Below, in pieces: positions 1-9,755 of a stretch of DNA of 64,000 nt (its first letter is position 1; each line of letters opens with the position of its first letter). Made by a program: the position numbers and the translations under genes. The stretch is from Neptunomonas japonica DSM 18939 (GTDB lineage: Bacteria; Pseudomonadota; Gammaproteobacteria; Pseudomonadales; Balneatricaceae): NCBI RefSeq assembly GCF_000422765.1, contig NZ_KE383916.1, positions 182,300 to 246,299 of the forward strand, given 5' to 3'. A model generated the notes under the pieces. It saw only the letters and a list, made by a program, of their open reading frames with translations, searched no databases and was not told the DNA's origin.

Positions 1-419
1 GAACCTGGGAAAAAGGCTAAAGCAGACATGACTTCTCGAATGCCTTCTTCTATACGCTTAGCGATGACGATTTCGCCTTCGCGCGTCAGAAGTTCAACAG
101 TACCCATTTCGCGCATATACATGCGGACAGGGTCAGTTGTGCGTCCAGCGTCAGATTCAACTAAGGCAGCAACCGCTTCTTCGTCAGTATCTACTGAAGA
201 ATCGCCTTCTTTCATCAATAGCGTTTCGGCGTCAGGGGCTACTTCAGACACAGGTATCCCCATGTCGTTGATCATGCGGATTATATCTTCAACCTGATCG
301 GGATCGGCGATATCCTCAGGCAGGTGATCATTCACCTCAGTATATGTGAGATAGCCTTGTTCTTTACCGCGAGCTATCAGTTCTTTGAGACGAGATTGCT
401 GCTGAGAGATGCCAGTCAT
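1..419 (-). CDS. rpoD: RNA polymerase sigma-70 factor RpoD, N-terminal part
   Basis: This is the N-terminal 139 codons of the primary sigma factor, cut by the window edge. It directs RNA polymerase to housekeeping promoters. The ATG is the complement of bases 417-419. The protein begins MTGISQQQSRLKELIARGKE (region 1.1) and continues with an acidic linker. It then shows the region 1.2 signature TDPVRMYMREMGTVELLTRE, which is nearly invariant in RpoD. It lies downstream of dnaG on the same strand, so this is the end of the rpsU-yqeY-dnaG-rpoD macromolecular synthesis operon. The 162-base gap before it carries a -10-like sequence and an inverted repeat, so it may also have its own promoter. The identification is firm although regions 2-4 lie outside the window. 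Confidence 0.97.
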   Translation of the reverse strand, partial: MTGISQQQSRLKELIARGKEQGYLTYTEVNDHLPEDIADPDQVEDIIRMINDMGIPVSEVAPDAETLLMKEGDSSVDTDEEAVAALVESDAGRTTDPVRMYMREMGTVELLTREGEIVIAKRIEEGIREVMSALAFFPG

Positions 420-469
420 AGATGTCCTACGATGATGCGATTTTGAACTACAAAAAATGTGAGCGCGAC

Positions 470-475
470 ATTATA
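470..475 (-). promoter_or_regulatory. Possible -10 element of an internal rpoD promoter
   Basis: On the minus strand a perfect TATAAT lies about 50 bases upstream of the rpoD ATG. A TTGACA is present at 488-493, but the spacer is only 12 bases, so the two do not form a normal sigma70 promoter. No good -35 is found at 16-18 bases. Internal rpoD promoters in this gap are known in other gammaproteobacteria; here it is only suggested. Confidence 0.35.
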
Positions 476-500
476 ACGTTGAGCTCTTGTCAAAGCCAGC

Positions 501-532
501 TTAAACCTATGATACGTGCTTAACAGGTTTAA
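501..532 (-). repeat. Inverted repeat between dnaG and rpoD
   Basis: TTAAACCT at 501-508 pairs perfectly with AGGTTTAA at 525-532 around a 16-base loop. It lies between the dnaG stop and the rpoD start and has no U-tract after it on the minus strand. It could be an mRNA processing or attenuation hairpin, as in the dnaG-rpoD gap of enterobacteria, or an operator. That role is inference from position. Confidence 0.35.
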
Positions 533-581
533 CCTTAGTCTATTTTTAGAATGTTGGGGTGAAATTAGAAAAAACAACCGC

Positions 582-2381
582 TTATTTTATAGATGTTAAT
601 GATCTTAAGCGTTCTTTCTCATTAGGCGTGAGTGAGGATAAGGGTTTTTTCTGTAGTTCTTCGAGTTCGCAGTCTTGTTGTCTTGATAGTAGTCTCGTCC
701 ATGCTTCGTTAAAAAGAAGGTTAGGGTCGCCATTTAAAACAGGATCTAGATGAGATATTTCACTGAGCTGTAGTAGGTGATTGTTCAGCGTTGAGTCGTC
801 ACGCCAGTCTATAAGTAGGGGCCCTAGTGATGTTGTGTTGGTTTTTTTAAGGTAATCGATTAATAGGCAAAGTAAGTCAATATGAGGTTCGTTTAAATCT
901 GCAAGCTGCTTTGAATCATGCACTTTAGTAGCCAGTTTTGGGTAGTGTAATAGTAGCGAAATAATATGGCTGCATAGGCTGGCTGTGTCTAGTTTGGGGC
1001 TTGTAAATGAGCGTTTTTTCGTTGGTGAAAAAGGAGGCGTTTGTGTGCTTTTAGAGGTTACTGCACTAGGCTCTGGTGTGCTTTGTGTTAAATTGATGGT
1101 GCTATTAATTTGTTCAAGACTCAGGCCTGTTACTTTGCAAATGCGGTCGAGCATCATTTGTTGCAGTAGGCTTGTTTGCATTTTATGAATGAGCGGCAGT
1201 GCTTTGTTGCTAAATCTCGCTTGCCCATCCATGGTTGTCATGTCTGTGTCTTCTGCCAAAGAGCGAAAGAAAAACTCTGAAAGAGGTAGCGCTTCGTCGA
1301 GATGCTTTTCAAACCCTTCTTTCGATTCGCTACGGACCAATGTGTCTGGATCTTCACCTTCAGGAAGAAATAGAAAGCGAGCTTCTTGACCGTCTTTAAT
1401 GACAGGGAGTGTTGTTTCAAGGGCGCGTTCAGCCGCTTTTCTACCTGCGTTGTCGCCATCAAAGCAAAATATGATTTCAGGTACAGTTTTGAATAAGCGT
1501 TCAAGATGCTGAGTTGTTGTGGCTGTGCCGAGAGTAGCAACGGCGTATGTTATGCCAAATTGCGAAAGACTAATAACATCCATATACCCTTCAACAATAA
1601 TGATGCGCTCTAACTTTTGAGAAAGCTTACGTGCTTCGTAAAGGCCATAAAGCTCGCGACTTTTGTGAAAAGTATCAGTCTCAGGGGAGTTTAAGTATTT
1701 GGGTTTGTCGTCGCCAAGTACTCGTCCACCGAAGGCGATCACGCGGCCGCGCATATCGCGAATAGGAAAGATGATTCTTTCCCTGAAGCGGTCGTAAAGA
1801 CTATCTTTTTCTTCATGCCTAATGAGCATGCCGCTTTTCTCAAGCAGTTCTAAATTGGTGGGAGTGCTACCAATTTTTTTAAGAAGATTGTCCCAGCCAG
1901 GAGGGGCATAGCCAACACCAAACATTTTCGCAATCTGACCCGTTAATCCTCTGGATTTGAGGTAGGTAACGGCTTGGTCGCGATGAGTGTTTGATTTAAG
2001 TTGTTCTTGGTAAAAAATGGCAGCTTCATCAAGAATGTTGTATTGCGCTTTATATTCGTTGCGCTGTTGCTCTTGGTGTTCGTCTCTAGGTACGTCAACG
2101 CCGACAAGTTTGGCAACTTCTTCTACAGCTTGTGGGAATTCAAGGCGTTCATATTCCATAAGGAATCCGATAGCATTACCGCCTGCGCCACAACCAAAGC
2201 AGTAATAAAATTGCTTATCAGGGCTTACTGAAAAAGAGGGGGACTTTTCTTGGTGAAACGGGCAGAGTCCGGAGTAGTTTTTACCGGATTTTTTAAGTTT
2301 TACACGGCCGTCTATCAGGTCAACAATGTTGACGCGAGCAAGAAGGTCATCAATAAAGTTTTGCGGTATACGTCCGGCCAT
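582..2381 (-). CDS. dnaG: DNA primase DnaG
   Basis: DNA primase synthesises the RNA primers for Okazaki fragments at the replication fork and docks on the DnaB helicase. The 599-residue protein begins with a CHC2 zinc-binding domain; C40, H43, C61 and C64 are visible in GLCPFHQEKSPSF and YYCFGCG. The catalytic core follows, with KYLNSPETDTFHKSRELYG and the TOPRIM strand IIIVEGYMDVISL. After a Ser/Pro-rich linker near residues 440-460 comes a C-terminal helicase-binding region. Length is close to the usual 580-660. It sits 32 bases after yqeY and upstream of rpoD in the conserved macromolecular synthesis operon, so it is probably cotranscribed from the rpsU promoter. Confidence 0.98.
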   Translation of the reverse strand: MAGRIPQNFIDDLLARVNIVDLIDGRVKLKKSGKNYSGLCPFHQEKSPSFSVSPDKQFYYCFGCGAGGNAIGFLMEYERLEFPQAVEEVAKLVGVDVPRDEHQEQQRNEYKAQYNILDEAAIFYQEQLKSNTHRDQAVTYLKSRGLTGQIAKMFGVGYAPPGWDNLLKKIGSTPTNLELLEKSGMLIRHEEKDSLYDRFRERIIFPIRDMRGRVIAFGGRVLGDDKPKYLNSPETDTFHKSRELYGLYEARKLSQKLERIIIVEGYMDVISLSQFGITYAVATLGTATTTQHLERLFKTVPEIIFCFDGDNAGRKAAERALETTLPVIKDGQEARFLFLPEGEDPDTLVRSESKEGFEKHLDEALPLSEFFFRSLAEDTDMTTMDGQARFSNKALPLIHKMQTSLLQQMMLDRICKVTGLSLEQINSTINLTQSTPEPSAVTSKSTQTPPFSPTKKRSFTSPKLDTASLCSHIISLLLHYPKLATKVHDSKQLADLNEPHIDLLCLLIDYLKKTNTTSLGPLLIDWRDDSTLNNHLLQLSEISHLDPVLNGDPNLLFNEAWTRLLSRQQDCELEELQKKPLSSLTPNEKERLRSLTSIK

Positions 2382-2413
2382 CTTCTACTCAATCATGGGG
2401 ATTGAAGAGAATC

Positions 2414-2863
2414 TTAACGTGCTAGACGCTCTTTTACGAGTTTCGAAACCATACCCATGTCGGCACGGCCTTGTACTTTTGGCTTTAACTCAGCCATTAG
2501 TTTGCCCATATCTTGAGCTCCGCTCGCACCAGTGGCAGCGATAGCTTCGTCTAGGGCGGTGCTTATTTCTTCATCAGTTAGCGATTGCGGCAAGTAGGTT
2601 TTAATCACCTCCAGTTCTTGTCGCTCGATATCCGCCAGGTCAGTGCGGTTCGCCTTGTCATATTGTGAGATTGAATCACGTCGCTGTTTAGACATTTTGT
2701 CCAATACGGCAATAATTCTTGCATCGTCCAACTCAATACGCTCATCGACTTCGATGCGTTTGATTTCTGCCAAAATTAAGCGAATGGTACCCAGCAGTGC
2801 TTTTTCTTTTGCACGCATTGCTGCTTTCATTGCTTCAGTAATCTGTTTCTTGAGTACTGGCAT
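2414..2863 (-). CDS. yqeY: GatB/YqeY domain protein
   Basis: This 149-residue protein is of the YqeY family, which resembles the tail domain of the amidotransferase subunit GatB and is thought to bind tRNA. Its exact role is not settled. Recognisable features are the N-terminal ITEAMKAAMRAKEKALLGTIR, the central YDKANRTDLADIERQELEVI, and the C-terminal GASGAQDMGKLMAELKPKVQGRADMG. It lies between rpsU and dnaG with short gaps, the same position it holds in Pseudomonas-type genomes. That supports cotranscription with the macromolecular synthesis operon. There is no sign of GatA/GatC here, so it is not an amidotransferase subunit itself. Confidence 0.93.
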   Translation of the reverse strand: MPVLKKQITEAMKAAMRAKEKALLGTIRLILAEIKRIEVDERIELDDARIIAVLDKMSKQRRDSISQYDKANRTDLADIERQELEVIKTYLPQSLTDEEISTALDEAIAATGASGAQDMGKLMAELKPKVQGRADMGMVSKLVKERLAR

Positions 2864-2915
2864 TATGGCCTGGCCTGTGTTGGATAATGGTTAAATCTCG
2901 AAAAGATGCTGCGTC

Positions 2916-3131
2916 TTAGTACATGCGTACGCGACGTGAAATATCACGGGATACTTTCTTAGCATGACGCTTAACAGCTGCTGCTGCTTTACGCTTACGA
3001 ACAGATGTTGGTTTTTCGTAGAATTCACGCTTACGTACTTCAGCTAGAACACCAGCTTTTTCGCAAGAACGTTTGAAACGACGAAGTGCAACGTCAAATG
3101 GCTCGTTATCTTTTACTTTTACTGCAGGCAT
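2916..3131 (-). CDS. rpsU: 30S ribosomal protein S21
   Basis: This is small-subunit protein S21, 71 residues, the usual length. It contacts the 3' end of 16S rRNA and helps initiation. The sequence [20 protein letters not shown], the [20 protein letters not shown] core and the very basic C-terminus ([18 protein letters not shown]) are typical. It is the first gene of the rpsU-yqeY-dnaG-rpoD operon and is transcribed away from tsaD. A strong sigma70 promoter lies 66 bases upstream of the ATG. Confidence 0.98.
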   Translation of the reverse strand: MPAVKVKDNEPFDVALRRFKRSCEKAGVLAEVRKREFYEKPTSVRKRKAAAAVKRHAKKVSRDISRRVRMY

Positions 3132-3196
3132 GTTTATTTAACCTAAATCTATTGATATAAACCCACTCAAGAGGATGTTCTCAAATGAGGCGCTAA

Positions 3197-3225
3197 ATTT
3201 TAAGGCCAAGCGTATTAATTGTCAA
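3197..3225 (-). promoter_or_regulatory. Sigma70 promoter of the rpsU operon
   Basis: On the minus strand a perfect TTGACA (complement of 3220-3225) is followed by a 17-base spacer and TAAAAT (complement of 3197-3202). This is near consensus and is placed to drive rpsU-yqeY-dnaG-rpoD. Confidence 0.85.
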
Positions 3226-3303
3226 AGTGATATTCGTGTAATTGTGCGATAGATAAGTGATAATGCAGTTGTTCTTAGGTATTTAATTGAGTGATAAGTA
3301 AAG

Positions 3304-4332
3304 ATGATAGTGTTGGGAATTGAAACCTCTTGTGATGAGACGGGTGTGGCTCTTTATGATCATGAGAAAGGCTTGCTGGCAGATACTCTCTATAGCCAAG
3401 TAGCGATGCATTCTGAGTACGGTGGTGTTGTACCTGAGTTGGCGTCGCGAGACCATATTCGCAAACTATTACCATTGGTAACTGAAACACTAAAGTTGGC
3501 AAATTTAAAAGCAGCTGATATAGGCGCTGTTGCCTATACGGCAGGTCCTGGATTAGTTGGTGCGTTGATGGTAGGAGCGGCTACCGGTCGATCCATGGCG
3601 ATGGGGTGGGGAGTGCCGGCTATTGGTGTGCACCATATGGAAGGGCATCTACTTGCCCCTATGCTGGAAGATAACCCGCCGACCTTCCCATTTGTCGCGC
3701 TTTTAGTCAGTGGGGGGCATACACAGCTCGTTAAAGTTGAAGGCATTGGTCAGTACCAGTTGCTTGGTGAGTCGTTAGATGATGCCGCCGGTGAAGCTTT
3801 TGATAAAGCGGCTAAAATGCTGGGTTTAGATTATCCGGGTGGACCATTAATTGCTAAGCTTGCTCAAAAAGGAGATCGTACTCGGTTGCGCTTTCCTCGC
3901 CCAATGACAGATAGGCCAGGGTTGGATTTTAGCTTTTCCGGTTTAAAAACATTTACGATGAACACCATTCGTGATCATAAAGTTGATGGGCTGTTATCTG
4001 ATGTGGATAAAGCTGATATCGCAGCTGCATTTGAAGAAGCCACTGTGGATACTTTAGCTATTAAGTGCCGCCGCGCTTTGCAGCAGACAGGATTGAAGCA
4101 GCTTATTATTGCTGGTGGTGTCAGTGCTAATCAACGCTTGCGCGACGGCCTGGAAAAAATGGTTAAAAAGGAAAAGTCCCAACTCTTTTATGCGCGACAG
4201 GAGTTTTGTACCGATAACGGCGCTATGATTGCCTACGCTGGTTGCCAGCGTTTGCTTGCAGGGCAATCTAGTGACTTGATGATTGAAGCTAAGCCACGTT
4301 GGGCAATGGATCTTTTGGAATCGTGTCGTTAG
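3304..4332 (+). CDS. tsaD: tRNA t6A37 threonylcarbamoyltransferase TsaD
   Basis: TsaD is the metal-dependent catalytic subunit that, with TsaB and TsaE, transfers the threonylcarbamoyl group to A37 of ANN-decoding tRNAs. The 342-residue protein shows [19 protein letters not shown] at the start, the metal-binding HMEGHLLAP, the [10 protein letters not shown] strand and [13 protein letters not shown]. All of these are family signatures, and the length is standard. It is divergent from rpsU, a classic gammaproteobacterial arrangement. It lies 42 bases upstream of folB; the plsY gene often found nearby is absent. The ribosome-binding site before the ATG is weak. Confidence 0.98.
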   Translation: MIVLGIETSCDETGVALYDHEKGLLADTLYSQVAMHSEYGGVVPELASRDHIRKLLPLVTETLKLANLKAADIGAVAYTAGPGLVGALMVGAATGRSMAMGWGVPAIGVHHMEGHLLAPMLEDNPPTFPFVALLVSGGHTQLVKVEGIGQYQLLGESLDDAAGEAFDKAAKMLGLDYPGGPLIAKLAQKGDRTRLRFPRPMTDRPGLDFSFSGLKTFTMNTIRDHKVDGLLSDVDKADIAAAFEEATVDTLAIKCRRALQQTGLKQLIIAGGVSANQRLRDGLEKMVKKEKSQLFYARQEFCTDNGAMIAYAGCQRLLAGQSSDLMIEAKPRWAMDLLESCR

Positions 4333-4374
4333 TTTAATACGAATTGAATATTTGATAAATCAGGTGGTAGTTGC

Positions 4375-4731
4375 GTGGATATTGTTTATATCAGGTCCTT
4401 ACAGGTGGAAACGGTCATTGGTATTTATGACTGGGAGAGGGAAATTCGCCAAGCTGTCGTATTGGATTTGGAGATGGGTACTGATATTCGGCAAGCAGCA
4501 CTCACTGAAGATATTGAAAGTACACTAAATTATAAAAGTGTTTGTGATCGTTTGATCGAGTTTATAAGCAGCAGTGAATTTCTGTTGGTTGAGACGATGG
4601 CAGAAGAAATTGCGGCACTTGTAATGCAAGAGTTTAACGTACCTTGGATTAAACTCAGTTTAGGTAAACCAACGGCTATTCCTGAAGCAGCCAGTGTCGG
4701 TGTTATCATCGAAAGAGGAGCGCCTCTTTGA
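4375..4731 (+). CDS. folB: Dihydroneopterin aldolase FolB
   Basis: FolB converts 7,8-dihydroneopterin to 6-hydroxymethyl-7,8-dihydropterin and glycolaldehyde in folate synthesis. The 118-residue protein has the expected GIYDWERE segment carrying the pterin-binding glutamate, the NYKSVCDRL helix, and a C-terminal LGKPTAIPEAASVGV holding the catalytic lysine. The start is GTG at 4375, with AGGTGG eight bases upstream. The end overlaps folK by four bases, so the two consecutive steps of the pathway are translationally coupled. Confidence 0.95.
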   Translation: MDIVYIRSLQVETVIGIYDWEREIRQAVVLDLEMGTDIRQAALTEDIESTLNYKSVCDRLIEFISSSEFLLVETMAEEIAALVMQEFNVPWIKLSLGKPTAIPEAASVGVIIERGAPL

Positions 4732-5252
4732 TTTCTCGTGTGTATTTAAGTATTGGCAGCAATATTGAGCGCTATCACCATGTGGCGGCGGGTTTGGATA
4801 AACTGGAGATGCTTTTCTCTCCGTTAATTATCTCTTCTGTTTATGAAAGTGAAGCAGTAGGTTTTAACGGGAATCCATTTTTAAACTTGGTAGTTGGCTT
4901 AGATACCGAGTTGAGCGTGGGTGCTCTATTACACGTGCTTAAAGGCATTGAAGATGATAATGGGCGTGTGCGTGGTGGGCCTAAGTTTGCTCCTCGTACA
5001 TTGGATGTAGATATTTTAACCTTCGGCACTCAAATAGGTGTTGTTGATAAGGTTCAGTTGCCCCGAGATGAAATTCTCACCAATGCATTTGTTTTGTGGC
5101 CTTTATCTGAAGTCGCGCCGCTAGAGCTTCACCCGGTTGTTAATAAGTCTTATCAGGCTCTCTGGAGTGAGTATGATAAAAAGCAACAGAAGTTATGGGC
5201 TATTGATTTTCAATGGAAAGAGCAGTTGATTTCAGTTGTGAATCAGTCCTGA
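4728..5252 (+). CDS. folK: 2-amino-4-hydroxy-6-hydroxymethyldihydropteridine pyrophosphokinase FolK
   Basis: FolK transfers pyrophosphate from ATP to 6-hydroxymethyl-dihydropterin, the step after FolB. The 174-residue protein shows [14 protein letters not shown], the [12 protein letters not shown] strand, and the diagnostic [18 protein letters not shown] and [13 protein letters not shown] motifs. The start is a rare TTG at 4728, overlapping the folB TGA. It is supported by AGAGGAG about eight bases upstream. The 3' end overlaps the convergent cca gene by ten bases. Confidence 0.95.
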   Translation: MISRVYLSIGSNIERYHHVAAGLDKLEMLFSPLIISSVYESEAVGFNGNPFLNLVVGLDTELSVGALLHVLKGIEDDNGRVRGGPKFAPRTLDVDILTFGTQIGVVDKVQLPRDEILTNAFVLWPLSEVAPLELHPVVNKSYQALWSEYDKKQQKLWAIDFQWKEQLISVVNQS

Positions 5253-6358
5253 CACATTTCTAATTGCAGGCGCTTTAACTCACTTCCTAGAGCAGCTCCT
5301 TTATAGCCTTTCTTGATCAGTTCTTGAGGATTAATACCTTTTAACTTAGTCAGGAGGGCTTCCAGCTTTTCAGTTTCTAATTTCTCTTGATATAGCGCTA
5401 GGCTTAGTAACTGGCATGCCTCTAATATTGGACTAATACGCTCAGGGCGGCGAAGTAAATCAAGTGCTTGAATGAGAGAGAGTTTCTGTTCTGCGTTTGA
5501 TACTTTCCATTGATGCAGAGCTATGATGGCTTTACGTACATGGGCTGCTAAATCCCTATAATGGTTCGGTGTTTTTAGTTGTTGGCAAAAGTTGCGTAAC
5601 TCACTTTCTGGATCGGTTTCATTCATAAAACACAGTGAAGACAATGACGCAAAGCGGACCGCTTTGCTTGTGCTCTTGGAAAATGATTTTTGCAAAGAAG
5701 CGGCTTCTTGTGAGCCAATGAGCAGAGCGAAGCGTGGAAAGAGAGTATTGAGTGCGTGGGTATCATGGAGTACTTGGAAAAAAATGAGCGGGGATGTTTC
5801 GCCAAGAGCGCGCTCCATTTCTTGCCAGACTCGTTCCCGAGTTAAGTGCTCTAATTCGTCACTGGCTGATATATCTTGCATTAACCCTAATGTTTCAGAG
5901 GCGAGAGTAAAGCCCAGGTGAGCATAGCGTGCTGCGAAGCGAGCAACTCGCAAAACACGAAGAGGGTCTTCGCTAAAGGCCGGAGATACATGGCGTAAAA
6001 TTTTGGAGGTTAAATCTTTTTGGCCACCGTACGGGTCAAATATCTGTCCATCATCCGACTGCGCCATGGCATTAATGGTTAGGTCGCGGCGCGAAAGATC
6101 TTCTTCTAAAGTTACATCGGGGCTAGCGTGATATTGAAACCCGCTATAGCCTTTACCGCTCTTGCGTTCGGTGCGGGCCAGGGCGTACTCTTCGCCGCTT
6201 GTTGGGTGGATAAAAACAGGAAAGTCACTGCCGACAGGCTTGTATTTGTGCTCTATCATCTCTTGAGGGGTGGCGCCGACAACAACCCAGTCTTTATCAT
6301 AAACTGGGTAGTTAAGAAGCTTGTCTCTAACGGCGCCGCCTACAAGGTATATTTTCAT
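5243..6358 (-). CDS. cca: tRNA nucleotidyltransferase (CCA-adding enzyme)
   Basis: This enzyme adds or repairs the 3' CCA end of tRNAs. The 371-residue class II polymerase starts [15 protein letters not shown] and carries the nucleotide-binding loop [11 protein letters not shown]. The conserved [16 protein letters not shown] and [19 protein letters not shown] motifs follow. At 371 residues it lacks the C-terminal HD phosphohydrolase domain of the longer E. coli-type enzyme (about 412), as is common in other gammaproteobacteria. It is followed on the same strand by nothing, converging with folK; upstream neighbours glpE and apaH run in the same direction. Confidence 0.96.
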   Translation of the reverse strand: MKIYLVGGAVRDKLLNYPVYDKDWVVVGATPQEMIEHKYKPVGSDFPVFIHPTSGEEYALARTERKSGKGYSGFQYHASPDVTLEEDLSRRDLTINAMAQSDDGQIFDPYGGQKDLTSKILRHVSPAFSEDPLRVLRVARFAARYAHLGFTLASETLGLMQDISASDELEHLTRERVWQEMERALGETSPLIFFQVLHDTHALNTLFPRFALLIGSQEAASLQKSFSKSTSKAVRFASLSSLCFMNETDPESELRNFCQQLKTPNHYRDLAAHVRKAIIALHQWKVSNAEQKLSLIQALDLLRRPERISPILEACQLLSLALYQEKLETEKLEALLTKLKGINPQELIKKGYKGAALGSELKRLQLEMCQD

Positions 6359-6368
6359 AGTGAGCCTG

Positions 6369-6686
6369 TTATGCTTCTATTTTATCAGGATGGGATGCGG
6401 ACCAAGCTTCAAATCCTCCATCAAGGCTGCTAACTTGCTCAAAGCCTTGTTTCGCTAAGTAATCTGCTGCTGATTGGCTGCTAATGCCGTGATAGCAACA
6501 AACAATCAATGGTGTTTCAAACTCAGCAGCCATCATAAATTCATGCAGGTTGTCATTAGATAGGTTAAAAGCGCCAGGAATATGACCTTGTTGGAAGCTT
6601 TGTGCATCTCTAATGTCAGCAATAACAGCGCCTTTATCTAGCCATTCAATGGCTTGTGCAGAACTAATACAAATATACTGACTCAT
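6369..6686 (-). CDS. glpE: Thiosulfate sulfurtransferase GlpE (rhodanese)
   Basis: GlpE is a small cytoplasmic rhodanese that moves sulfane sulfur from thiosulfate to acceptors such as cyanide or thioredoxin. The 105-residue single domain has the active-site loop [12 protein letters not shown] with the catalytic cysteine before YHG, and the start motif [20 protein letters not shown]. Length matches the family (about 108). It sits 15 bases downstream of apaH on the same strand, and 10 bases upstream of cca, so it is probably the tail of the lptD-to-apaH transcription unit. Confidence 0.92.
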   Translation of the reverse strand: MSQYICISSAQAIEWLDKGAVIADIRDAQSFQQGHIPGAFNLSNDNLHEFMMAAEFETPLIVCCYHGISSQSAADYLAKQGFEQVSSLDGGFEAWSASHPDKIEA

Positions 6687-6701
6687 GATAATTATCCGGT
6701 T

Positions 6702-7523
6702 CTAAAAAGTGTTTTTTTGTAAGCTGGGTGTTTCAAAGTAAGCTAAGTCATCTAATCGAAATGCCGTTAGCTTTTCGCCCCAAATGCAGCCTGTATCCAA
6801 TGCATAAGTATTAGCCGTACCGGTTTTTCCTTGTAATGCCGCCCAGTGCCCAAAAACAATAGGCTGCTTGGCCGTTTTTCTATTATCGTGCTTGTACCAT
6901 GGAAGGAAGCCATTCGGTTGGGTTTCCAAGCCGCCCTTTGACGCAAACTCAAGTTCATTTTGCGAAGTGCAAAAGCGCATACGTGTGAAGTAATTAGTGA
7001 TCAGGCGAAGACGATCCCAACCGCCGAGTTGATTGCTCCATACTTTGGGGCTGTTGCCGTACATGTGCTCAAAAAACATTGTTGCTTGGGGCGACTTCAG
7101 AATGCTTTCTACTTCATTGGCTAGTTGTTGTGCTTTTGAAATAGACCAGCGAGGCGGAATACCCGCATGTACCATTGTAAAGTTAAGGCTTGTATCTGAA
7201 TGTAATAATGGTTGTTGCTGTAACCAGTGCATTAGCTCGTTGCGGTCTGGAGCATTCAGAACTGCGTCAAGCGTATCACTCTTTTTTTTCTTTATCGCAC
7301 CGTTATGAATAGCAAGTAGGTGAAGGTCATGATTGCCAAGAACGCTAACGGCTTGGCTGCCTAGATGTTTAATGAAACGTAACGTTTCTAATGATTTAGG
7401 GCCTCTGTTTACTAGGTCACCACATATCCAAAGCGTGTCATTCTTATTGAAGCTGATGACTTCTAAAAGGTTTTGTAGTTCATCGAAACAGCCTTGAATA
7501 TCACCGATAGCATAAGTCGCCAT
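6702..7523 (-). CDS. apaH: Symmetrical bis(5'-nucleosyl)-tetraphosphatase ApaH
   Basis: ApaH splits Ap4A into two ADP and so controls alarmone levels; it can also remove Np4 RNA caps. The 273-residue metallophosphatase shows the three signature blocks: YAIGDIQGCFDEL (GD), WICGDLVNRGPKS (GDxVxRG) and SVLGNHDLHLLAI (GNHD). A later PIVFGHWAALQG supplies the metal histidine. Length and order are typical. The rsmA-apaG-apaH arrangement is the classic one seen in Escherichia and Pseudomonas. Confidence 0.97.
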   Translation of the reverse strand: MATYAIGDIQGCFDELQNLLEVISFNKNDTLWICGDLVNRGPKSLETLRFIKHLGSQAVSVLGNHDLHLLAIHNGAIKKKKSDTLDAVLNAPDRNELMHWLQQQPLLHSDTSLNFTMVHAGIPPRWSISKAQQLANEVESILKSPQATMFFEHMYGNSPKVWSNQLGGWDRLRLITNYFTRMRFCTSQNELEFASKGGLETQPNGFLPWYKHDNRKTAKQPIVFGHWAALQGKTGTANTYALDTGCIWGEKLTAFRLDDLAYFETPSLQKNTF

Positions 7524-7551
7524 GCATTACCTTTTATTAATCCAGAGACCT

Positions 7552-7938
7552 TCAGTGTAGGGCGTTTGGCTGTGCTAGTGTGAATGCTGGGATGGGAGCA
7601 TTGAAACGCTCTCCCTCAGACGTTTCCATCGTGTAGTGGCCAAACATACTGCCAACCCGCGTGGCTAAAACAGTGCCGCTAGTATATTGATAGCTACCGT
7701 TAGGTTGGATTAGTGGCTGTTCTCCTACAACACCTTCGCCTTCAATTTCTTGTACATGCTCATTGCCGTCAGTAACAACCCAGCGGCGGCTTAGTAGCTG
7801 CACTGCTTGGCTGTATTCATTGGTAATGGTTATATTGTAAGAGAACACAAAGCGATGTGATTCTGGATCCGATTGCTGAGGAAGAAAGCGGGTCTCAATA
7901 TCTATCTTTATTTGTGTGCTGGGGTCAAGTTGATCCAT
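7552..7938 (-). CDS. apaG: Co2+/Mg2+ efflux-type protein ApaG
   Basis: ApaG is a small immunoglobulin-fold protein of about 125 residues whose molecular role is unclear; it is linked genetically to Co/Mg tolerance. This 128-residue copy has the family segments FSYNITITNEYSQAVQLLSR, WVVTDGNEHVQEIEGEGVVG and SMFGHYTMETSEGERF. It lies between rsmA and apaH with short gaps on the same strand, matching the conserved operon. Confidence 0.95.
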   Translation of the reverse strand: MDQLDPSTQIKIDIETRFLPQQSDPESHRFVFSYNITITNEYSQAVQLLSRRWVVTDGNEHVQEIEGEGVVGEQPLIQPNGSYQYTSGTVLATRVGSMFGHYTMETSEGERFNAPIPAFTLAQPNALH

Positions 7939-7954
7939 ATAAGCTCTGTTATCT

Positions 7955-8758
7955 CTATTGTGGCGTCAAAAAATCAGCAATGGTAATAAAGTCCTTTAAC
8001 GATAAACGTTCTGGACGTAGCGAAGGATCGATATTAAGTGATTCTAGTTGCTCTGTGCTGATGATCTCTTTTACGTTATTACGCAGTGTTTTACGACGGT
8101 GAGCGAAAGAGGTTTTGACAATCTGTTTTAGTAAAACAGGGTCTTTTGCTACAAAAGGAAGCGTCTTATGAGGGGTTAGTCGCACAATAGCAGAGTCTAC
8201 TTTAGGGACCGGGTTAAACGCTTCTGGTGGAACAATAAATAAAGGTTCAACATCGCAATAATACTGCGCCATAATGCCTAGACGCCCGTAATTATTTTCA
8301 CCTGTTTTTGCGGCTAGTCGGTCAACAACTTCCTTTTGTAACATGAAGTGCATATCTAAAATGTCGCCAGAGTGGCTTAATAAATGAAAGATTAGCTGTG
8401 TAGAAATATTGTAAGGTAAGTTGCCAACAATTCTTAGCGGGCGGCCATCCTCGCATAAGCTTTTGAAATCAAACTTCATTGCGTCAGCTTCGAAAATTTG
8501 GAATTTATCTTCGTATCTAAAAAACTTAGTGCGCAAGATAGGTGGCAAGTCTCTATCTAGTTCAATAGCATCGAGTGCTCCAGCTTCTGCTAGGATTTCT
8601 TCTGTTAAAGCACCAAGACCCGGACCAATTTCAACCATGTGGTCGCTAGGGTGGGGGGCTATTGATCGAATGATTTGCCTAATAATCCCTTGATCTTGTA
8701 GAAAGTTTTGACCAAAGCGTTTTCGGGCTTTATGCATAGCGGGTTGTTTATTGCTCAT
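7955..8758 (-). CDS. rsmA: 16S rRNA (A1518/A1519) dimethyltransferase RsmA
   Basis: RsmA (KsgA) dimethylates two adjacent adenines in the 3'-terminal hairpin of 16S rRNA and acts as a late check on 30S assembly. The sequence shows [10 protein letters not shown] at the start, the SAM-binding [15 protein letters not shown], and the catalytic NLPYNIST. The open frame continues upstream for 13 more codons, but I chose the ATG at 8756-8758 ([19 protein letters not shown]). The longer version would overlap pdxA by 50 bases instead of 11, and family members begin close to this point. Confidence 0.96.
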   Translation of the reverse strand: MSNKQPAMHKARKRFGQNFLQDQGIIRQIIRSIAPHPSDHMVEIGPGLGALTEEILAEAGALDAIELDRDLPPILRTKFFRYEDKFQIFEADAMKFDFKSLCEDGRPLRIVGNLPYNISTQLIFHLLSHSGDILDMHFMLQKEVVDRLAAKTGENNYGRLGIMAQYYCDVEPLFIVPPEAFNPVPKVDSAIVRLTPHKTLPFVAKDPVLLKQIVKTSFAHRRKTLRNNVKEIISTEQLESLNIDPSLRPERLSLKDFITIADFLTPQ

Positions 8759-9755
8759 GAAGACTCTTTGACTTGTTGCGTGACATCTCGCCCGCATAAT
8801 GAATAGCTAGCGTTAAGCTGCCAGTATCTGCTTTACCTGTTCCTGCAAGATCTAAGGCTGTTCCATGATCAACAGAGGTTCTTATAATAGGCATGCCAAG
8901 TGTAATGTTGACGGCATTGCCAAAACCTTTGTATTTCAGTACGGGTAGGCCTTGATCGTGATACATAGCCAGCACAGTATCGCATTGGTCTAAATATTTA
9001 GATGTGAATAGTGTGTCGGCCGGTAGAGGTCCTTGTAGCTGGTAACCTTTACTACGTAATTCTTCGAGAACAGGTTCAATGGTATCGATCTCTTCTCTTC
9101 CCATGTGGCCGTTTTCACCAGCATGCGGGTTGAGGCCTGATACGATTATTCTGGGGTTTTCAATACCAAATGTGTGCACCAGATCGTGCTGTAATACTTC
9201 AATTATATCGCGCAGTAAGGGCTGCGTCACAGCTGTTGCAACTTGGCTAAGAGGGATGTGAGTGGTGACCAAAGCAACTCTCAATCCTTCTGTTGCAAGC
9301 ATCATGACTACTTTTTTGGTATCAGTAAGCTCTTCTAAGAACTCAGTATGACCTGAAAAAGCGATGCCCGCATCGTTAATGATTCCTTTATGGACAGGTG
9401 CTGTCACCATGGCATCGAATTGGCCATTCATGCAGCCGTTCACAGCAAGTGTTAATGTTTCAAGAACATATGTGGCGTTTTCGCTGTCTAGCTCACCCGG
9501 CGTAGCGGTTCTGCTTAATTCAACAGGCAATAATTTAATTGTTCTTGCTTGCGTTGGTGATGGGTCATCTTCTGCATTAAACTTTTCGATTACGATGGGT
9601 AAATCTAATTGGCGAGCGCGAGCATAGAGTAGTTCGGGATCGCAAATAGCAATCAGTTCATCAGAATGCGAGTTCTGTGCTATCTGAATGATTAGATCTG
9701 GGCCAATACCTGCCGGTTCCCCGGCAGTAATAGCGAGTCGTTTGCAGAGTGTCAT
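8748..9755 (-). CDS. pdxA: 4-hydroxythreonine-4-phosphate dehydrogenase PdxA
   Basis: PdxA oxidises 4-phosphohydroxy-L-threonine in the DXP-dependent pyridoxal phosphate pathway. The 335-residue protein shows [13 protein letters not shown] at the N-terminus, [12 protein letters not shown], and the conserved [30 protein letters not shown] and [14 protein letters not shown] segments that bind metal and substrate. It overlaps rsmA by 11 bases and begins immediately at the end of surA, so the surA-pdxA-rsmA block is a tight operon. Confidence 0.97.
   Translation of the reverse strand: MTLCKRLAITAGEPAGIGPDLIIQIAQNSHSDELIAICDPELLYARARQLDLPIVIEKFNAEDDPSPTQARTIKLLPVELSRTATPGELDSENATYVLETLTLAVNGCMNGQFDAMVTAPVHKGIINDAGIAFSGHTEFLEELTDTKKVVMMLATEGLRVALVTTHIPLSQVATAVTQPLLRDIIEVLQHDLVHTFGIENPRIIVSGLNPHAGENGHMGREEIDTIEPVLEELRSKGYQLQGPLPADTLFTSKYLDQCDTVLAMYHDQGLPVLKYKGFGNAVNITLGMPIIRTSVDHGTALDLAGTGKADTGSLTLAIHYAGEMSRNKSKSLHEQ

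Noticed and set aside
470..493. TTGACA and TATAAT on the minus strand as a complete rpoD promoter
   Set aside because: The spacer is only 12 bases. Only the -10 element was kept as a weak feature.
1238..1540. 100-codon open frame inside dnaG on the same strand in another phase
   Set aside because: It is fully covered by the dnaG coding frame, has no ribosome-binding site and resembles nothing.
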